This document shows positions 8,327-16,885 of a stretch of DNA of 33,182 nucleotides, in pieces (positions within the stretch are counted from its first letter, which is position 1; each line of letters starts with the position of its first letter). The notes beneath the pieces were generated by a model. It saw only the letters and a list, made by a program, of their open reading frames with translations, was not told where the DNA came from and made no database searches. The DNA lies in contig CAKUGU010000025.1 in the NCBI GenBank assembly GCA_934654815.1, positions 1 to 33,182 of the forward strand, in the 5' to 3' direction. Origin of the DNA: an uncultured Ellagibacter sp. (GTDB lineage: Bacteria; Actinomycetota; Coriobacteriia; Coriobacteriales; Eggerthellaceae). The position numbers and the translations under genes were made by a program.

Positions 8327-8983
8327 ATGGTCAAGGTGCTGGTGAAACTGGTCGTCGCATGCCTCGTCGCGGTTGCAGCCGTGATCGGGGCGACGAATGC
8401 CGTCGTGGTGCTTTCCACGCAAAACGACATCGTGACGACCGAGCAGGCGCAAACGGAAGGCGCCGACGCCATCATCGTCTTGGGGGCCTCGGTGTACGCC
8501 GACGGCACGCCTTCGACCATCCTGCGGGACCGCCTCGACTGCGGCATCGCGCTGTACAAGGCGGGCGTGGCGCCGAAGCTCATCATGTCGGGCGATAACC
8601 GCACCGAACACTACAACGAGTGCGCTGCCATGAAACGCTACGCCATAGCCCACGGCGTGCCTTCCGAGGACGTTTTCTGCGATCATGCGGGGTTTTCCAC
8701 TTACGAGAGCATGTATCGGGCGAAGTACGTGTTCGGCTGCTCGCGCGTCGTTGTGGCCACGCAGACCTACCATTTGTACCGCGCGTTGTATTCCGCCCAC
8801 GCGCTCGGAGTCGAGGCGGTCGGCGTTGCGAGCGACTACAGCTCGTACGGCAAACAGGCCTGGTACGATGCGCGCGAGGTCCCCGCCCGCACCAAGGACT
8901 TCTTCAAGGCGCTCCTCGACGTGCCCTCGACGTTCGTGGGCGACCCCATCTCGCTCGACCAGTCGGGTGACGTGACGGGGTAG
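8327..8983 (+). CDS. SanA/YdcF-like membrane-anchored DUF218 protein
   Basis: The product is 218 residues with an N-terminal signal anchor (about 3-26) and a DUF218 domain outside the membrane. The domain motifs are AIIVLGASVYADGTPS, LRDRLDCGIALYKAG, KLIMSGDN and VVATQTYHLYRALY. E. coli SanA belongs to this family and affects vancomycin permeability; the biochemical activity of most members is not established. The frame is open back to 8249, but that start would place the leuS terminator hairpin inside the coding region. I choose ATG 8327, which puts the hydrophobic segment at the N-terminus. AAGGAG lies about 16 bases upstream, which is far, so the start is only moderately sure. The gene ends 12 bases from the convergent LuxR-1 gene. 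Confidence 0.82.
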   Translation: MVKVLVKLVVACLVAVAAVIGATNAVVVLSTQNDIVTTEQAQTEGADAIIVLGASVYADGTPSTILRDRLDCGIALYKAGVAPKLIMSGDNRTEHYNECAAMKRYAIAHGVPSEDVFCDHAGFSTYESMYRAKYVFGCSRVVVATQTYHLYRALYSAHALGVEAVGVASDYSSYGKQAWYDAREVPARTKDFFKALLDVPSTFVGDPISLDQSGDVTG

Positions 8984-8995
8984 GCTCGGCGGGCT

Positions 8996-10708
8996 TTACG
9001 GCTCCACTGCCTCGAGCATCTCGATGAGTTCCTGCTTCTTGTGGACGTCGAGCTTCGCGTAGATGCGCTTGCTGTGCGTGCGGATGGTGTTCTCCGACAC
9101 GACGAGCTCTTGCGCGGTGCGCGCGACGGTGTAGCCGCGCGCGATGTATTCCATGACCTCGGTTTCGCGCGCGCTCAGCCGGTAGCGCTCGCGCAGGATC
9201 TGGGCTTGCCGGGAAATCCGGTTGGTCGCGTCGACGCCGTTGTCGGGGGATCCTTCGCGTGCGCTTTGCCTCTTCGCCGCCCGAGGGGCTGCGGGCTTCC
9301 CTTGCGCCTCCTTGCGCGCGGTTTTCCCGACGAAAGCAGGCTGTTCCGCCCGGGGCGCTTCCTGCGCGGGCTGTAGGCCGTCGGCTTCTCGTGTTGCCTC
9401 CGCGCTCGCCGCGCCCGCTTTCGCCGCAACGGCCTCATCTGCCGCGCCCGCGCGCTCGAGCGCGCGTTTGTCGAGCATGAGCAGCTCGATGTCCTCGGCC
9501 GACTTCCCGCGCCCGAACATGCGCTTGAACCCGCCCTGCCCGACGAAGAACATGAACCCCAAAAGGTACAGCGATACGAGCGCTGTCACGGCCAGGGGGT
9601 CGATGCCCATGATGCGCACCTGCTCGGAGAACGTTCCTGCCAAAAAACCGATGTCGTGCAGCGTGTACACCACGCCGCCGAAGAACCCGTAGATGAACAC
9701 CGGGTTGATGCCGCGGTCGCGCGAGGCCTGCGCGCACTGGATCATCATGAGCACGATGACGACGCTGTACACCGCGTAGAGGATGGCGGCCTGCCAACGG
9801 GCGTACTCGAGCGAGGCGAAGGGCAGAAGCAAAAACGACGTGATCACGAAGGGGAACGCGACGCGGTACATCCCGACGACGTTCAGTCGCACGCTCTGCG
9901 TCTTCCAGAGTGCGAGCATAACCACGGCTCCAATGAACGACGCCGCCATGGAAAGCAGGTTCACGAGCGAGCCGATCTGCGGCTCGCCGATGGCGAGTGC
10001 GCGCATGATGCCGGCGCAGAACCCGATCGCACCGACGCAGAAGGCGCTGCGCCAGTAGTCGCGGACCACGGCGCGGTACACCGGCGCGTTCTCGCGCGGC
10101 ACGTCCTCGAACATAGGCTGGTCGAGCTTGATCTCGCGGCTTTTCAGCACGATCGCCAAGCCGAACAGCGGCATGAAGACGAGCGGGATGAGGAACGCTG
10201 TGACCGCTTGGGGAATGGCGTACAGCCCGAAGTAGAGCACAGCGCCGTAGGCCGTTCCGCGGATGAGGTCGAGGTTGCCCCGGTCGGTTTCGGAACTTGC
10301 GAACAGGCGCTGCCACAGCATGTAGAAGCCGGCCGACCCGAGCCCCAAAAAAGCCCCGCCCACGATGACGAGGGCGAGCGCGTGGGCGTCGACGTAGATG
10401 GCGGCGATGAGGCAGCACCACCCGATGAAGTACGGCACGCAGGCGAGCCCCACGAGGAAGCGCCGCGTGGGGCCGGGGAGGAAGTAGACCCCGACGGCGC
10501 TCGCGAAGTAGCACAGCGAGAACACGAGCGACTGCGCGAGGAAGAACCAGAACGTGATTTGCGGCGTTTGGAACCCCATGGGCAGAAAGGGGAACACGCC
10601 TCCCCACACCCCTGCCGCGTTGATGGCGATGAAGAGGGCATAGCCGAGCGACGCGGTGTTCGGCCGCAGCAGATATATGAAACCCGTCTTGCCCACGATC
10701 CCCCTCAT
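8996..10708 (-). CDS. Membrane-embedded LuxR-family regulator (LuxR-1), divergent from dmsA
   Basis: The product is 570 residues. Residues 1 to about 400 hold roughly twelve hydrophobic segments with an MFS-like appearance, followed by an Ala/Glu/Lys-rich linker and a C-terminal LuxR helix-turn-helix: YRLSARETEVMEYIARGYTV, then TAQELVVSENTIRTHSKRIY and KLDVHKKQEL. This membrane sensor plus LuxR HTH architecture is expanded in Eggerthellaceae, often beside anaerobic oxidoreductase genes. It probably senses a substrate at the membrane and controls the divergent dmsABC-like operon through the GTCACAT dyads between them. The frame is open to 10885, but the added segment is low complexity. I use ATG 10708, though its ribosome-binding site is weak. 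The ligand is unknown. Confidence 0.85.
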   Translation of the reverse strand: MRGIVGKTGFIYLLRPNTASLGYALFIAINAAGVWGGVFPFLPMGFQTPQITFWFFLAQSLVFSLCYFASAVGVYFLPGPTRRFLVGLACVPYFIGWCCLIAAIYVDAHALALVIVGGAFLGLGSAGFYMLWQRLFASSETDRGNLDLIRGTAYGAVLYFGLYAIPQAVTAFLIPLVFMPLFGLAIVLKSREIKLDQPMFEDVPRENAPVYRAVVRDYWRSAFCVGAIGFCAGIMRALAIGEPQIGSLVNLLSMAASFIGAVVMLALWKTQSVRLNVVGMYRVAFPFVITSFLLLPFASLEYARWQAAILYAVYSVVIVLMMIQCAQASRDRGINPVFIYGFFGGVVYTLHDIGFLAGTFSEQVRIMGIDPLAVTALVSLYLLGFMFFVGQGGFKRMFGRGKSAEDIELLMLDKRALERAGAADEAVAAKAGAASAEATREADGLQPAQEAPRAEQPAFVGKTARKEAQGKPAAPRAAKRQSAREGSPDNGVDATNRISRQAQILRERYRLSARETEVMEYIARGYTVARTAQELVVSENTIRTHSKRIYAKLDVHKKQELIEMLEAVEP

Positions 10709-11109
10709 GGATGCGCGATGATCGATCCCGACTTCGCCTGAATATCGTCCTGCGGCGCTCGTCGACGCGGCTCCTCGCGATGAGCCGCAAAGTCCCTTCA
10801 GTATACCAACCGTCGCGAGAACGGTGCCCGAAGACGGCTGCTCAACAAAAACAGAGCAGGACGAAAGCGTCACATACCGTGTCACATGTGATTGTCTGAC
10901 CTGGGAGAATGCAAAAATCGCACGTTTTATGTGACACGGCTGGAGGCGGGTGCGGGTAGAGTACGCAGTGCTTGAAGCGCGCCCTTATGACGAGTTCCCA
11001 AATCGGGGAGGGCGCGTGCGGGGCGGGATGGGAGCCGCGCCCGCATCCCGGCGGCGAGCTGCAAGAGCCGCCGCCGTTTTCGGAAGAAGAGAAAAGAAGG
11101 GGGAGTGCT
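10709..11109. other. Divergent non-coding region between LuxR-1 and dmsA
   Basis: These 401 bases hold three GTCACAT half-sites (10869-10939) and the dmsA ribosome-binding site (AAGGGGGAG just before 11110). A possible -10, TAGAGT, lies at 10957-10962 reading towards dmsA. Nothing else coding is convincing; the in-frame extension of dmsA back to 10972 has no export signal and is probably untranslated. Confidence 0.6.
10869..10939. promoter_or_regulatory. GTCACAT operator cluster, candidate LuxR-1 binding sites
   Basis: CCGTGTCACAT at 10877-10887 and ATGTGACACGG at 10929-10939 form a perfect 11-bp inverted repeat with a 41-bp spacer. A third half-site, GTCACAT, lies at 10869-10875 in direct orientation, 12 bp from the next. 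TCACATGTGA at 10882-10891 is also a local palindrome. Position between the divergent regulator and dmsA suggests control of one or both. Confidence 0.6.
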
Positions 11110-13527
11110 ATGCCAGACGTGAACGTAAGCCGTCGCACGTTTGTTAAGACGACGGGCGCCCTTGGCGCCCTGGCAGCCGTCGGCGGGACCGCCGCGGCGA
11201 CGAGTTCTCTGTTCAACTCCACAAAGCCGGCTTTCGCCGACGCCGAGGAGACGACGACGTGGGGCCACTGCGCCATCAACTGCCCAGGCCGCTGCAGCCT
11301 GAAGTTCCACGTGAAAGACGACGAGGTCGTGTGGGTCGACACCTACACGAGCAAGGATGCCGGCTTCGACGACCCGCAGCCGCGCGCGTGCCTCCGCGGC
11401 CGCACCTATCGTCGCTGGATGAACAGCCCGGACCGCATCAACTACCCGATGAAGCGCACGGGCAAGCGCGGCGAGGGCAAGTTCGAGCGCATCAGCTGGG
11501 ACGAGGCGATCGACCTCGCCGCCACCAAGCTCAAGGAAGTCATCGACAAGTACGGCAACGAGGCCGTCTACATCCCGTACGCGACCGGCGTCTCCGCGAC
11601 GACCGCCCGCCCGTTCCAGCGCATGATGAACACCGTCGGCGGGTTCCTGAAGTACTACAACAGCTACTCGACCGCGCAGATCAGCTGCATCACCCCGTAC
11701 ATGTACGGCTCCAAGCAGTCCTCCGGTTCCACCCTGTCCGCGGCTGAAGACGCCGAGCTCATCTTGGTGTTCGGCTCCAGCCCCACCGAAACCCGCCAGG
11801 GCGGCGCCGTCTCGCACTACGACTATGCCCACATGCGTGAGAAGACGAAGGGCAAGATCTACGTCATCGACCCGCGCATGAACGACTCCGTCATGGGCCA
11901 CTCCGACCAGTGGCTGCCCATCAACCCGGGCACCGACGCCGCGCTCGTCGCGGGCATCGCGCACTGGCTCATCGAGAACGATAAGGTCGACACCGACTTC
12001 CTGCACACCTACTGCGTCGGCTTCGACGAGGAGACGATGCCTGAGTCCTACCAGGGCAAGAACATGTCCTACCGCGACTACGTCATGGGCACCGGCTACG
12101 ACAAGGTGGAAAAGACCCCGGCATGGGCGGCCAAGATCACCGGCATCGCCGAGAAGAAGATCGAAAGCCTGGCGAAGGAAATCGCCGAGACCAAGCCGCT
12201 GTACGTGGTGCAGGGCTGGGGCCCGCAGCGCCGCAGCAACGGCGAATGGACCGCGTGGGCGATCATGCTGCTGCCGTGCCTCGTCGGCCAGGTGGGCCTC
12301 TCTGGCACCAACAACGGCACGCGCGAAGGCTCCAACTCCGTGTCGCTCACGAGCATGCCACAGGGCACCAACCCCGTGAAGGCGTCCATCCCCTGCTTCC
12401 TGTTCGCCGACGCGATCGATCACGGCACGGAAATGACCTCGAAGAACGCCGGCGTCAAGGGCGTCGACAAGCTTTCGGTCAACATCAAGTACATGATCAA
12501 CTACGCCGGCAACTGCCTGACCAACCAGAACGGCGACATCAACTACGTGCACGACATCCTCGCCGACGAGAACAAGTGCGAGTTCATCTTGGGCATCGAC
12601 ACGGTGCTCTGCGACTCCATGAAGTACGCCGACGTCATCTTGCCCGACATGTTCCGCTTCGAGCAGAACACACAGATCGGCACCGGCGGCGACAACGCCT
12701 ACATGATCACCGGCACCCCCTGCACCACGCCGAAGTTCGAGCGCAAGACCGCCTTCGAGATGGCTCAGCTCATCGCCGACAAGCTCGGCACGAAGGACAA
12801 GTTCGACGAGGGCAAGACCGAAGAGGAATGGATCCGAGACCTCTACGAGCAGGCTCGCGCGAAGGACGCCACGCTGCCGACCTTCGAAGAGGCCCAGGCA
12901 GAAGGCGTCATCGTCCGCCCAGGCAAGAAGAAGATCTCCATGCAGAAGTTCATCGCCGATCCGGTCGCGAACGCGCTTGACACGCCTTCCGGCAAGATCG
13001 AGATCTTCTCCGAGAAGCTCCTCCAGTTCACCGAGGGCTGGGAAGTCGCCAAGGACGACACCATCGACGGGCTCGACACCATGCCCCCGATCCCTGTGTA
13101 CATCCCCGAGTGGTACGGCGTGGAGACCACCACGACCGACTACCCGCTCGTGCTTTCCGGCTTCCATTACCGCGGCCGCCTGCACTCTTCCTGGGGCGGG
13201 ATCGCCGAGCTCAAGGAAGTGAACCCGCAGGAAGCGTGGATCAACCCGGCCGATGCCGAGCCTCGCAACATCAAGCAGGGCGACACCATCCATGTCAAGA
13301 ACGAGTTCGGCACGATCGAGCTTCTGGCGAAGGTCACCCCGCGCGTCATCCCCGGCGTGGTCGCGGTGTCCCAGGGCGCCTGGCACGACGCCGACATGTC
13401 CGCCACCGACCACACGGCGCGCGTCGACAAGGGCGGCTCCATCAACACGCTCACGACGCACCGCCCGAGCCCGCTTTCGAAGGGCAACCCGCAGCACACC
13501 AACATCTGCGAAGTCGTGAAGGCGTAA
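11110..13527 (+). CDS. Molybdopterin oxidoreductase catalytic subunit, DmsA-like
   Basis: An 805-residue DMSO-reductase-family catalytic subunit binding bis-MGD molybdenum and one [4Fe-4S] cluster. The Tat signal is SRRTFVK (R8, R9) followed by a hydrophobic Ala/Gly stretch, with export cleavage likely near AFADA (about 41-45). Cluster cysteines are C54, C58, C62 and C94 (C-x3-C-x3-C-x31-C). YSTAQISCITPYMYG followed by SSGSTLS resembles the DmsA segment carrying the Mo-ligating serine, so a Ser ligand is likely. GWGPQRRSNGEW and SGFHYRGRLHSSWGG are cofactor-binding regions. Start ATG 11110 follows a GGGGAG ribosome-binding site. With the ferredoxin and anchor genes downstream it forms a DmsABC-type menaquinol-linked reductase. 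The acceptor (DMSO, another S- or N-oxide, or something else) cannot be told from sequence. Confidence 0.9.
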   Translation: MPDVNVSRRTFVKTTGALGALAAVGGTAAATSSLFNSTKPAFADAEETTTWGHCAINCPGRCSLKFHVKDDEVVWVDTYTSKDAGFDDPQPRACLRGRTYRRWMNSPDRINYPMKRTGKRGEGKFERISWDEAIDLAATKLKEVIDKYGNEAVYIPYATGVSATTARPFQRMMNTVGGFLKYYNSYSTAQISCITPYMYGSKQSSGSTLSAAEDAELILVFGSSPTETRQGGAVSHYDYAHMREKTKGKIYVIDPRMNDSVMGHSDQWLPINPGTDAALVAGIAHWLIENDKVDTDFLHTYCVGFDEETMPESYQGKNMSYRDYVMGTGYDKVEKTPAWAAKITGIAEKKIESLAKEIAETKPLYVVQGWGPQRRSNGEWTAWAIMLLPCLVGQVGLSGTNNGTREGSNSVSLTSMPQGTNPVKASIPCFLFADAIDHGTEMTSKNAGVKGVDKLSVNIKYMINYAGNCLTNQNGDINYVHDILADENKCEFILGIDTVLCDSMKYADVILPDMFRFEQNTQIGTGGDNAYMITGTPCTTPKFERKTAFEMAQLIADKLGTKDKFDEGKTEEEWIRDLYEQARAKDATLPTFEEAQAEGVIVRPGKKKISMQKFIADPVANALDTPSGKIEIFSEKLLQFTEGWEVAKDDTIDGLDTMPPIPVYIPEWYGVETTTTDYPLVLSGFHYRGRLHSSWGGIAELKEVNPQEAWINPADAEPRNIKQGDTIHVKNEFGTIELLAKVTPRVIPGVVAVSQGAWHDADMSATDHTARVDKGGSINTLTTHRPSPLSKGNPQHTNICEVVKA

Positions 13528-13557
13528 AGCAGCGAGAATACGAAAGGAGTAGGAAAA

Positions 13558-14178
13558 ATGACCCAGTATGCATTCTATTTCGACGGCACTCGCTGCACCG
13601 GTTGCAAAACCTGCGAGATGGCCTGCAAGGACTTCAAGGACCTCACCGTCGGCACGGCGTTCCGCAAGGTGTATGAGGTGACGCTCGGCACCACGACCCG
13701 CGATGCGGACGGCTGCATCTCGGCGAACTGCGTGAGCTACCCGCTGTCCATGTCGTGCAACCACTGCGACCACCCGGCCTGCGTCGAGGTGTGCCCCACC
13801 ACCGCCATGCACAAGGACTCCGAAACCGGCCTCGTCTCCGTCGACGAGCACAAGTGCATCGGCTGCGGCTACTGCCACATGGCGTGCCCCTACAACGCGC
13901 CGAAGGTCGACCGCGAAAAGGGCCACAGCGTGAAGTGCAACGGCTGTGCCGAGCGCATCGCCGCAGGTGAAGCGCCGGTATGCGTCGAGGCCTGCCCGGC
14001 CCGCGCCCTTTCCTTCGGCACGGCCGAGGAAATGGCGAAGCTCGGCGAGCGCGGTAGCATCGCCCCGCTTCCCGCGCCGACGTACACCAACCCGAATCTG
14101 TACATCAAGCCCTCCGCCGACGCCCGTCCCGCAGACGACGCCGAGGCGAAGATCGTCAATCCCCTGGAGGTGATGTAG
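13558..14178 (+). CDS. Four-cluster ferredoxin subunit, DmsB-like
   Basis: A 206-residue electron-transfer subunit with sixteen cysteines in four groups: C13/C16/C19/C23, C67/C70/C75/C79, C100/C103/C106/C110 and C127/C130/C142/C146. This matches the four [4Fe-4S] clusters of DmsB, which pass electrons from the membrane anchor to the molybdenum subunit. It has no signal peptide, as expected for a subunit carried across with its Tat-tagged partner. It starts 30 bases after dmsA behind AAAGGAG, and dmsC begins 1 base after its stop. Confidence 0.93.
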   Translation: MTQYAFYFDGTRCTGCKTCEMACKDFKDLTVGTAFRKVYEVTLGTTTRDADGCISANCVSYPLSMSCNHCDHPACVEVCPTTAMHKDSETGLVSVDEHKCIGCGYCHMACPYNAPKVDREKGHSVKCNGCAERIAAGEAPVCVEACPARALSFGTAEEMAKLGERGSIAPLPAPTYTNPNLYIKPSADARPADDAEAKIVNPLEVM

Positions 14179-14179
14179 C

Positions 14180-15043
14180 ATGGCCTTCTCCGTTGCCGAG
14201 TTGCCCTTGGCGCTCTTCACGACGCTCGCGCCGCTCGGCGCAGGCGCGTTCATCGTCCTCGCCTGCGCATTCTTCACCACGAAGTTCTCGCCCGAGCAGC
14301 TGAAGAAGATCGACCGCATGACCATCATCCCGCTTGCGATCGTCGTCGTCGGCTTCATCTGCGCGTTCTTCCATCTTGCGAACCCGCTTAACGCGCCTGC
14401 GGTGTTCATGGGCGCGGGATCGCCCATGTCCAACGAGATCATCGTGGGCTGCGTCTTCACCCTGGTCGCGATCGTCTACGTCATCGTGGCGAACGCGGGC
14501 AAACTCGCGGGCGGCGCCCGCAAAGGCTTCGCCGCGGTCGTTGCCGTGCTCGCGGTCGTCTTCGCCGTCTTCACCGGTCTCGCCTACGTCATGAGCACCA
14601 TCGCCTCGTGGAACACCCCGCTCGTGCCCGTGCAGATGCTCGGCTTCGCCCTTGCCGGCGGCGCCGCGGTGGGCTCGCTCGTGCTCGCGCTCTCGGGCGT
14701 CTGGGCCGACGCGTGCAAGGGGACCTTCAAGAAGGCTGTCGTCGCGGTTGCCACCGCAGGCGCCGTGCTCGCCATCTTGGGCCTCGGCGGCCAGCTCGTC
14801 TCGACGTTCGACATGGGCAACTCCCTCGTGTCGGGCTCCGAGCTTGCGTTCGCCGCTTTGCCCTTCGCCGTCGTGGGCCTCGTGCTCATCTCGGCGTCGT
14901 CGGAGCTCGTGATCCTCGCCGCGAAGAAAGACGCTGCAACCCGCTTCGCTGCCGCAGCCGTCGTCGCTGCTCTTGCGGGAATCTTCCTGGCCCGCATGGC
15001 GTTCTACGCGATCCAGCTTTCGGTCGGCATCTACCTGGGGTAA
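14180..15043 (+). CDS. Membrane anchor subunit, DmsC-like
   Basis: The product is 287 residues with about eight hydrophobic segments. The opening AELPLALFTTLAPLGAGAF is the typical DmsC N-terminus, followed by FFHLANPLNAPAVF (first loop with the conserved His) and the closing FLARMAFYAIQLSVGIYLG. It anchors the enzyme and oxidises menaquinol. It starts 1 base after the dmsB stop with GGAGGTGA upstream, so the three subunits are translationally linked. A strong hairpin follows 48 bases after the stop. Confidence 0.9.
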   Translation: MAFSVAELPLALFTTLAPLGAGAFIVLACAFFTTKFSPEQLKKIDRMTIIPLAIVVVGFICAFFHLANPLNAPAVFMGAGSPMSNEIIVGCVFTLVAIVYVIVANAGKLAGGARKGFAAVVAVLAVVFAVFTGLAYVMSTIASWNTPLVPVQMLGFALAGGAAVGSLVLALSGVWADACKGTFKKAVVAVATAGAVLAILGLGGQLVSTFDMGNSLVSGSELAFAALPFAVVGLVLISASSELVILAAKKDAATRFAAAAVVAALAGIFLARMAFYAIQLSVGIYLG

Positions 15044-15091
15044 CGCTTCCGATCAGGCGACTCCCCCGCAGCTTTCGCTGCGCCAGGCGCA

Positions 15092-15133
15092 AGGCCTCGC
15101 CGCTTCCTTCCCGCGGCGAGGCCTGCTATATTT
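15092..15133 (+). terminator. Terminator of the dmsABC-like operon
   Basis: AGGCCTCGCCGC at 15092-15103 pairs perfectly over 12 bp with 15113-15124 (loop TTCCTTCCC), followed by GCTATATTTTG. The T-run is short and mixed, so termination may be partial. The last stem base also starts the extended -10 of the next gene. Confidence 0.7.
15124..15132 (+). promoter_or_regulatory. Extended -10 promoter of the TorD-like gene
   Basis: TGCTATATT (TGn plus TATATT) lies 33 bases before the ATG at 15165 and begins at the end of the terminator stem. It fits the TGCTAYAAT pattern seen at 5574, 8194 and 16828. It would give the chaperone and the second anchor their own transcription. Confidence 0.5.
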
Positions 15134-15164
15134 TGACGACGAGAGACGAGAGGGGCGGTTTCCC

Positions 15165-15806
15165 ATGGACGAGCAGAATGACGAGATGATCGAGGCGATC
15201 GCGTTTGTCGGCGATGCGCTTTCCCCGTTTTTCCTGGAAGATCCGAAGACGGGCGGCGCGCAGGCGGCATTTTCCGCCATGGCGGCGACGGATGCACGGG
15301 CCGCTGCGCGCGAATGGCCCTTCGCCGAGCCCGCCTGCGCGGCGGACGCTCTCGCCGACATGGTTGCAGGGCTTGCGGACGGCGTGACCGATGACCTTGC
15401 GTGGGGATACCGGCGGCTGTTCGTGGGGCCGGGGCATCTTCCCGTGCCTCCCTGGGGGTCGGTCTACACCGACCGCGAGTGCGTCGTGTTCGGCGAGGCG
15501 ACGCTGCGTCTTCGCTCCTGGATGCGGGAACACGGCGTCGCGCGCGCGTCCGACGAGAAGACCCCCGAGGATCATATCGGGCTCATGCTCGCGCTCATGT
15601 CCCACCTTTGTCGCACGCAGCCCGATTGTCTCGACGAGTACCTCTGCGCGCACCTGCTCACCTGGGCGCCGCATTATCTGGAAGAACTCGCCGAGGAAGC
15701 TGGGCACCCGTTCTATCGGGGTCTTGCGAACCTTACGCGCTCAACGCTTTCGGGCATCCAGGAATTCCGCGGCCTTTCCGTCGCGGTGCCGCGCTTCTAC
15801 AAGTAG
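15165..15806 (+). CDS. TorD/DmsD-family chaperone for a Tat-exported molybdoenzyme
   Basis: A 213-residue all-alpha cytoplasmic chaperone. These proteins bind the twin-arginine leader of a partner and hold back export until the Mo cofactor is inserted. Family marks are PPWGSVYTDRECVVFGEAT, RSWMREHGV, and TPEDHIGLMLALMSHL, the E-x-x-DHIG region of DmsD/TorD proteins. The frame is open upstream to 14973, overlapping dmsC. ATG 15165 is preferred because GAGAGGGG stands about 10 bases before it and the promoter-like element lies just upstream. The likely client is the DmsA-like protein upstream. The next gene starts 15 bases after its stop. Confidence 0.88.
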   Translation: MDEQNDEMIEAIAFVGDALSPFFLEDPKTGGAQAAFSAMAATDARAAAREWPFAEPACAADALADMVAGLADGVTDDLAWGYRRLFVGPGHLPVPPWGSVYTDRECVVFGEATLRLRSWMREHGVARASDEKTPEDHIGLMLALMSHLCRTQPDCLDEYLCAHLLTWAPHYLEELAEEAGHPFYRGLANLTRSTLSGIQEFRGLSVAVPRFYK

Positions 15807-15821
15807 AGGGGCTTATCTGCC

Positions 15822-16730
15822 ATGTCGTCAGGATTCGCCGCCGCTTTCAGCGAGATCACGCTCGTGCTGTTCACGACGCTCGCGCCGTCAGGCGCCGTCG
15901 CCTACGCGCTCATGTCGCTGCCCATCGTGAAGGGCGGGCTTGCCGACGACGTGCATCGTCGCATCGACAAGGCGCTCGCCATCCCGCTCATCGCCACGCT
16001 CATTGGGCTCGTCGCCTCGGCGACGCATCTCGGCAACCCCGCCAACGCGCTTTACGTGTTCATGGGGGTGGGGAGAAGCCCCCTGTCGAACGAGGTCTTC
16101 TGCGCGGTCGTGTTCCTGGCGTTCGCGGGCGTGTACTGGCTGTATTCGTTCGCGGTGAAGCCGAACCGCACGTTGCAGCGTGTCCTCGCCGCGTGCGCGT
16201 GCGCGGGCGCCATCGTGTGCGTGACGGCGATAGCCTTCGCCTATTCGGCGCGCACCATCGTTTCTTGGGACACGCCGTTTTCGCCAGTGGGTTTGTGGCT
16301 GAACGCGCTTCTCGGCGGCCCTGTGCTCGCCATCGTGGGCCTGCGTTTCGCGCGCTGGAAGTCGTGGGGCAACCGGTACGGCTGCGCGATGATCGTGCTT
16401 GCGGCGGCGGCGCTTGCGGCGTGCATCGTCGTGTACGCGCTGCAAGGCGCCTGGCTCGCCTCTGTCGAGAACTCGGTGCGCGCGGCTTTCGACCTCGTTC
16501 CCAGCTACGCGGTGCAAGTGGCGGCTTTCGTGCTCTTTTCGCTTGCGGGCATCGTCGTCGACGCGATCCCTCTTGCGAAGGCGCTGCGCGAGCGCGCGTC
16601 CTCCCCGTCGGATGAGATGACCATCTCAATCGCTCGCGCCGCGGCGGCGAGCGCCCTTGTCTTCGCGGGCATCTTCACGATGCGCTTCTCGTTCTACATG
16701 ATGCACATGACGGTTGGGATCAGCGTGTAG
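15822..16730 (+). CDS. Second DmsC-like membrane anchor (orphan)
   Basis: The product is 302 residues with about eight membrane segments and the same plan as the anchor at 14180: opening SEITLVLFTTLAPSGAVAYA, loop THLGNPANALYVFMG and closing FTMRFSFYMMHMTVGISV. It is clearly diverged from the first copy. No catalytic or ferredoxin subunit accompanies it; it follows the TorD-like gene by 15 bases with GAGGGG upstream. It may be an alternative quinol-oxidising anchor for the DmsAB-like pair, or serve an enzyme encoded elsewhere. The family call is confident; the partner is unknown. Confidence 0.85.
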   Translation: MSSGFAAAFSEITLVLFTTLAPSGAVAYALMSLPIVKGGLADDVHRRIDKALAIPLIATLIGLVASATHLGNPANALYVFMGVGRSPLSNEVFCAVVFLAFAGVYWLYSFAVKPNRTLQRVLAACACAGAIVCVTAIAFAYSARTIVSWDTPFSPVGLWLNALLGGPVLAIVGLRFARWKSWGNRYGCAMIVLAAAALAACIVVYALQGAWLASVENSVRAAFDLVPSYAVQVAAFVLFSLAGIVVDAIPLAKALRERASSPSDEMTISIARAAAASALVFAGIFTMRFSFYMMHMTVGISV

Positions 16731-16827
16731 CTGCGCTGCGCACCGTCGCATATTCCCCCGCGTGTACCGATTTCGGGCCCTTGCTGCCGGCTTCGGCGCT
16801 GCGAGAGGCGCGCTTTCCCTGGCAATC

Positions 16828-16836
16828 TGCTACTAT
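16828..16836 (+). promoter_or_regulatory. Extended -10 promoter of the LRR-SLH surface protein gene
   Basis: TGCTACTAT lies 50 bases before the ATG at 16886. A leader hairpin follows at once: GGGCAC (16837-16842) pairs with GTGCCC (16852-16857). No clear -35 is visible. Confidence 0.5.
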
Positions 16837-16885
16837 GGGCACGGCTCTGTTGTGCCCCATATGGGGATTATTTCAGGAGGATCGA

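Noticed and set aside
10927..14460. Open frame of 1177 codons on the minus strand across the dmsABC-like genes
   Set aside because: It is the mirror of GC-rich coding sequence with biased third positions. Its translation is low-complexity Val/Arg/Asp/His-rich without domains, while the plus strand has clear DmsABC motifs and ribosome-binding sites.
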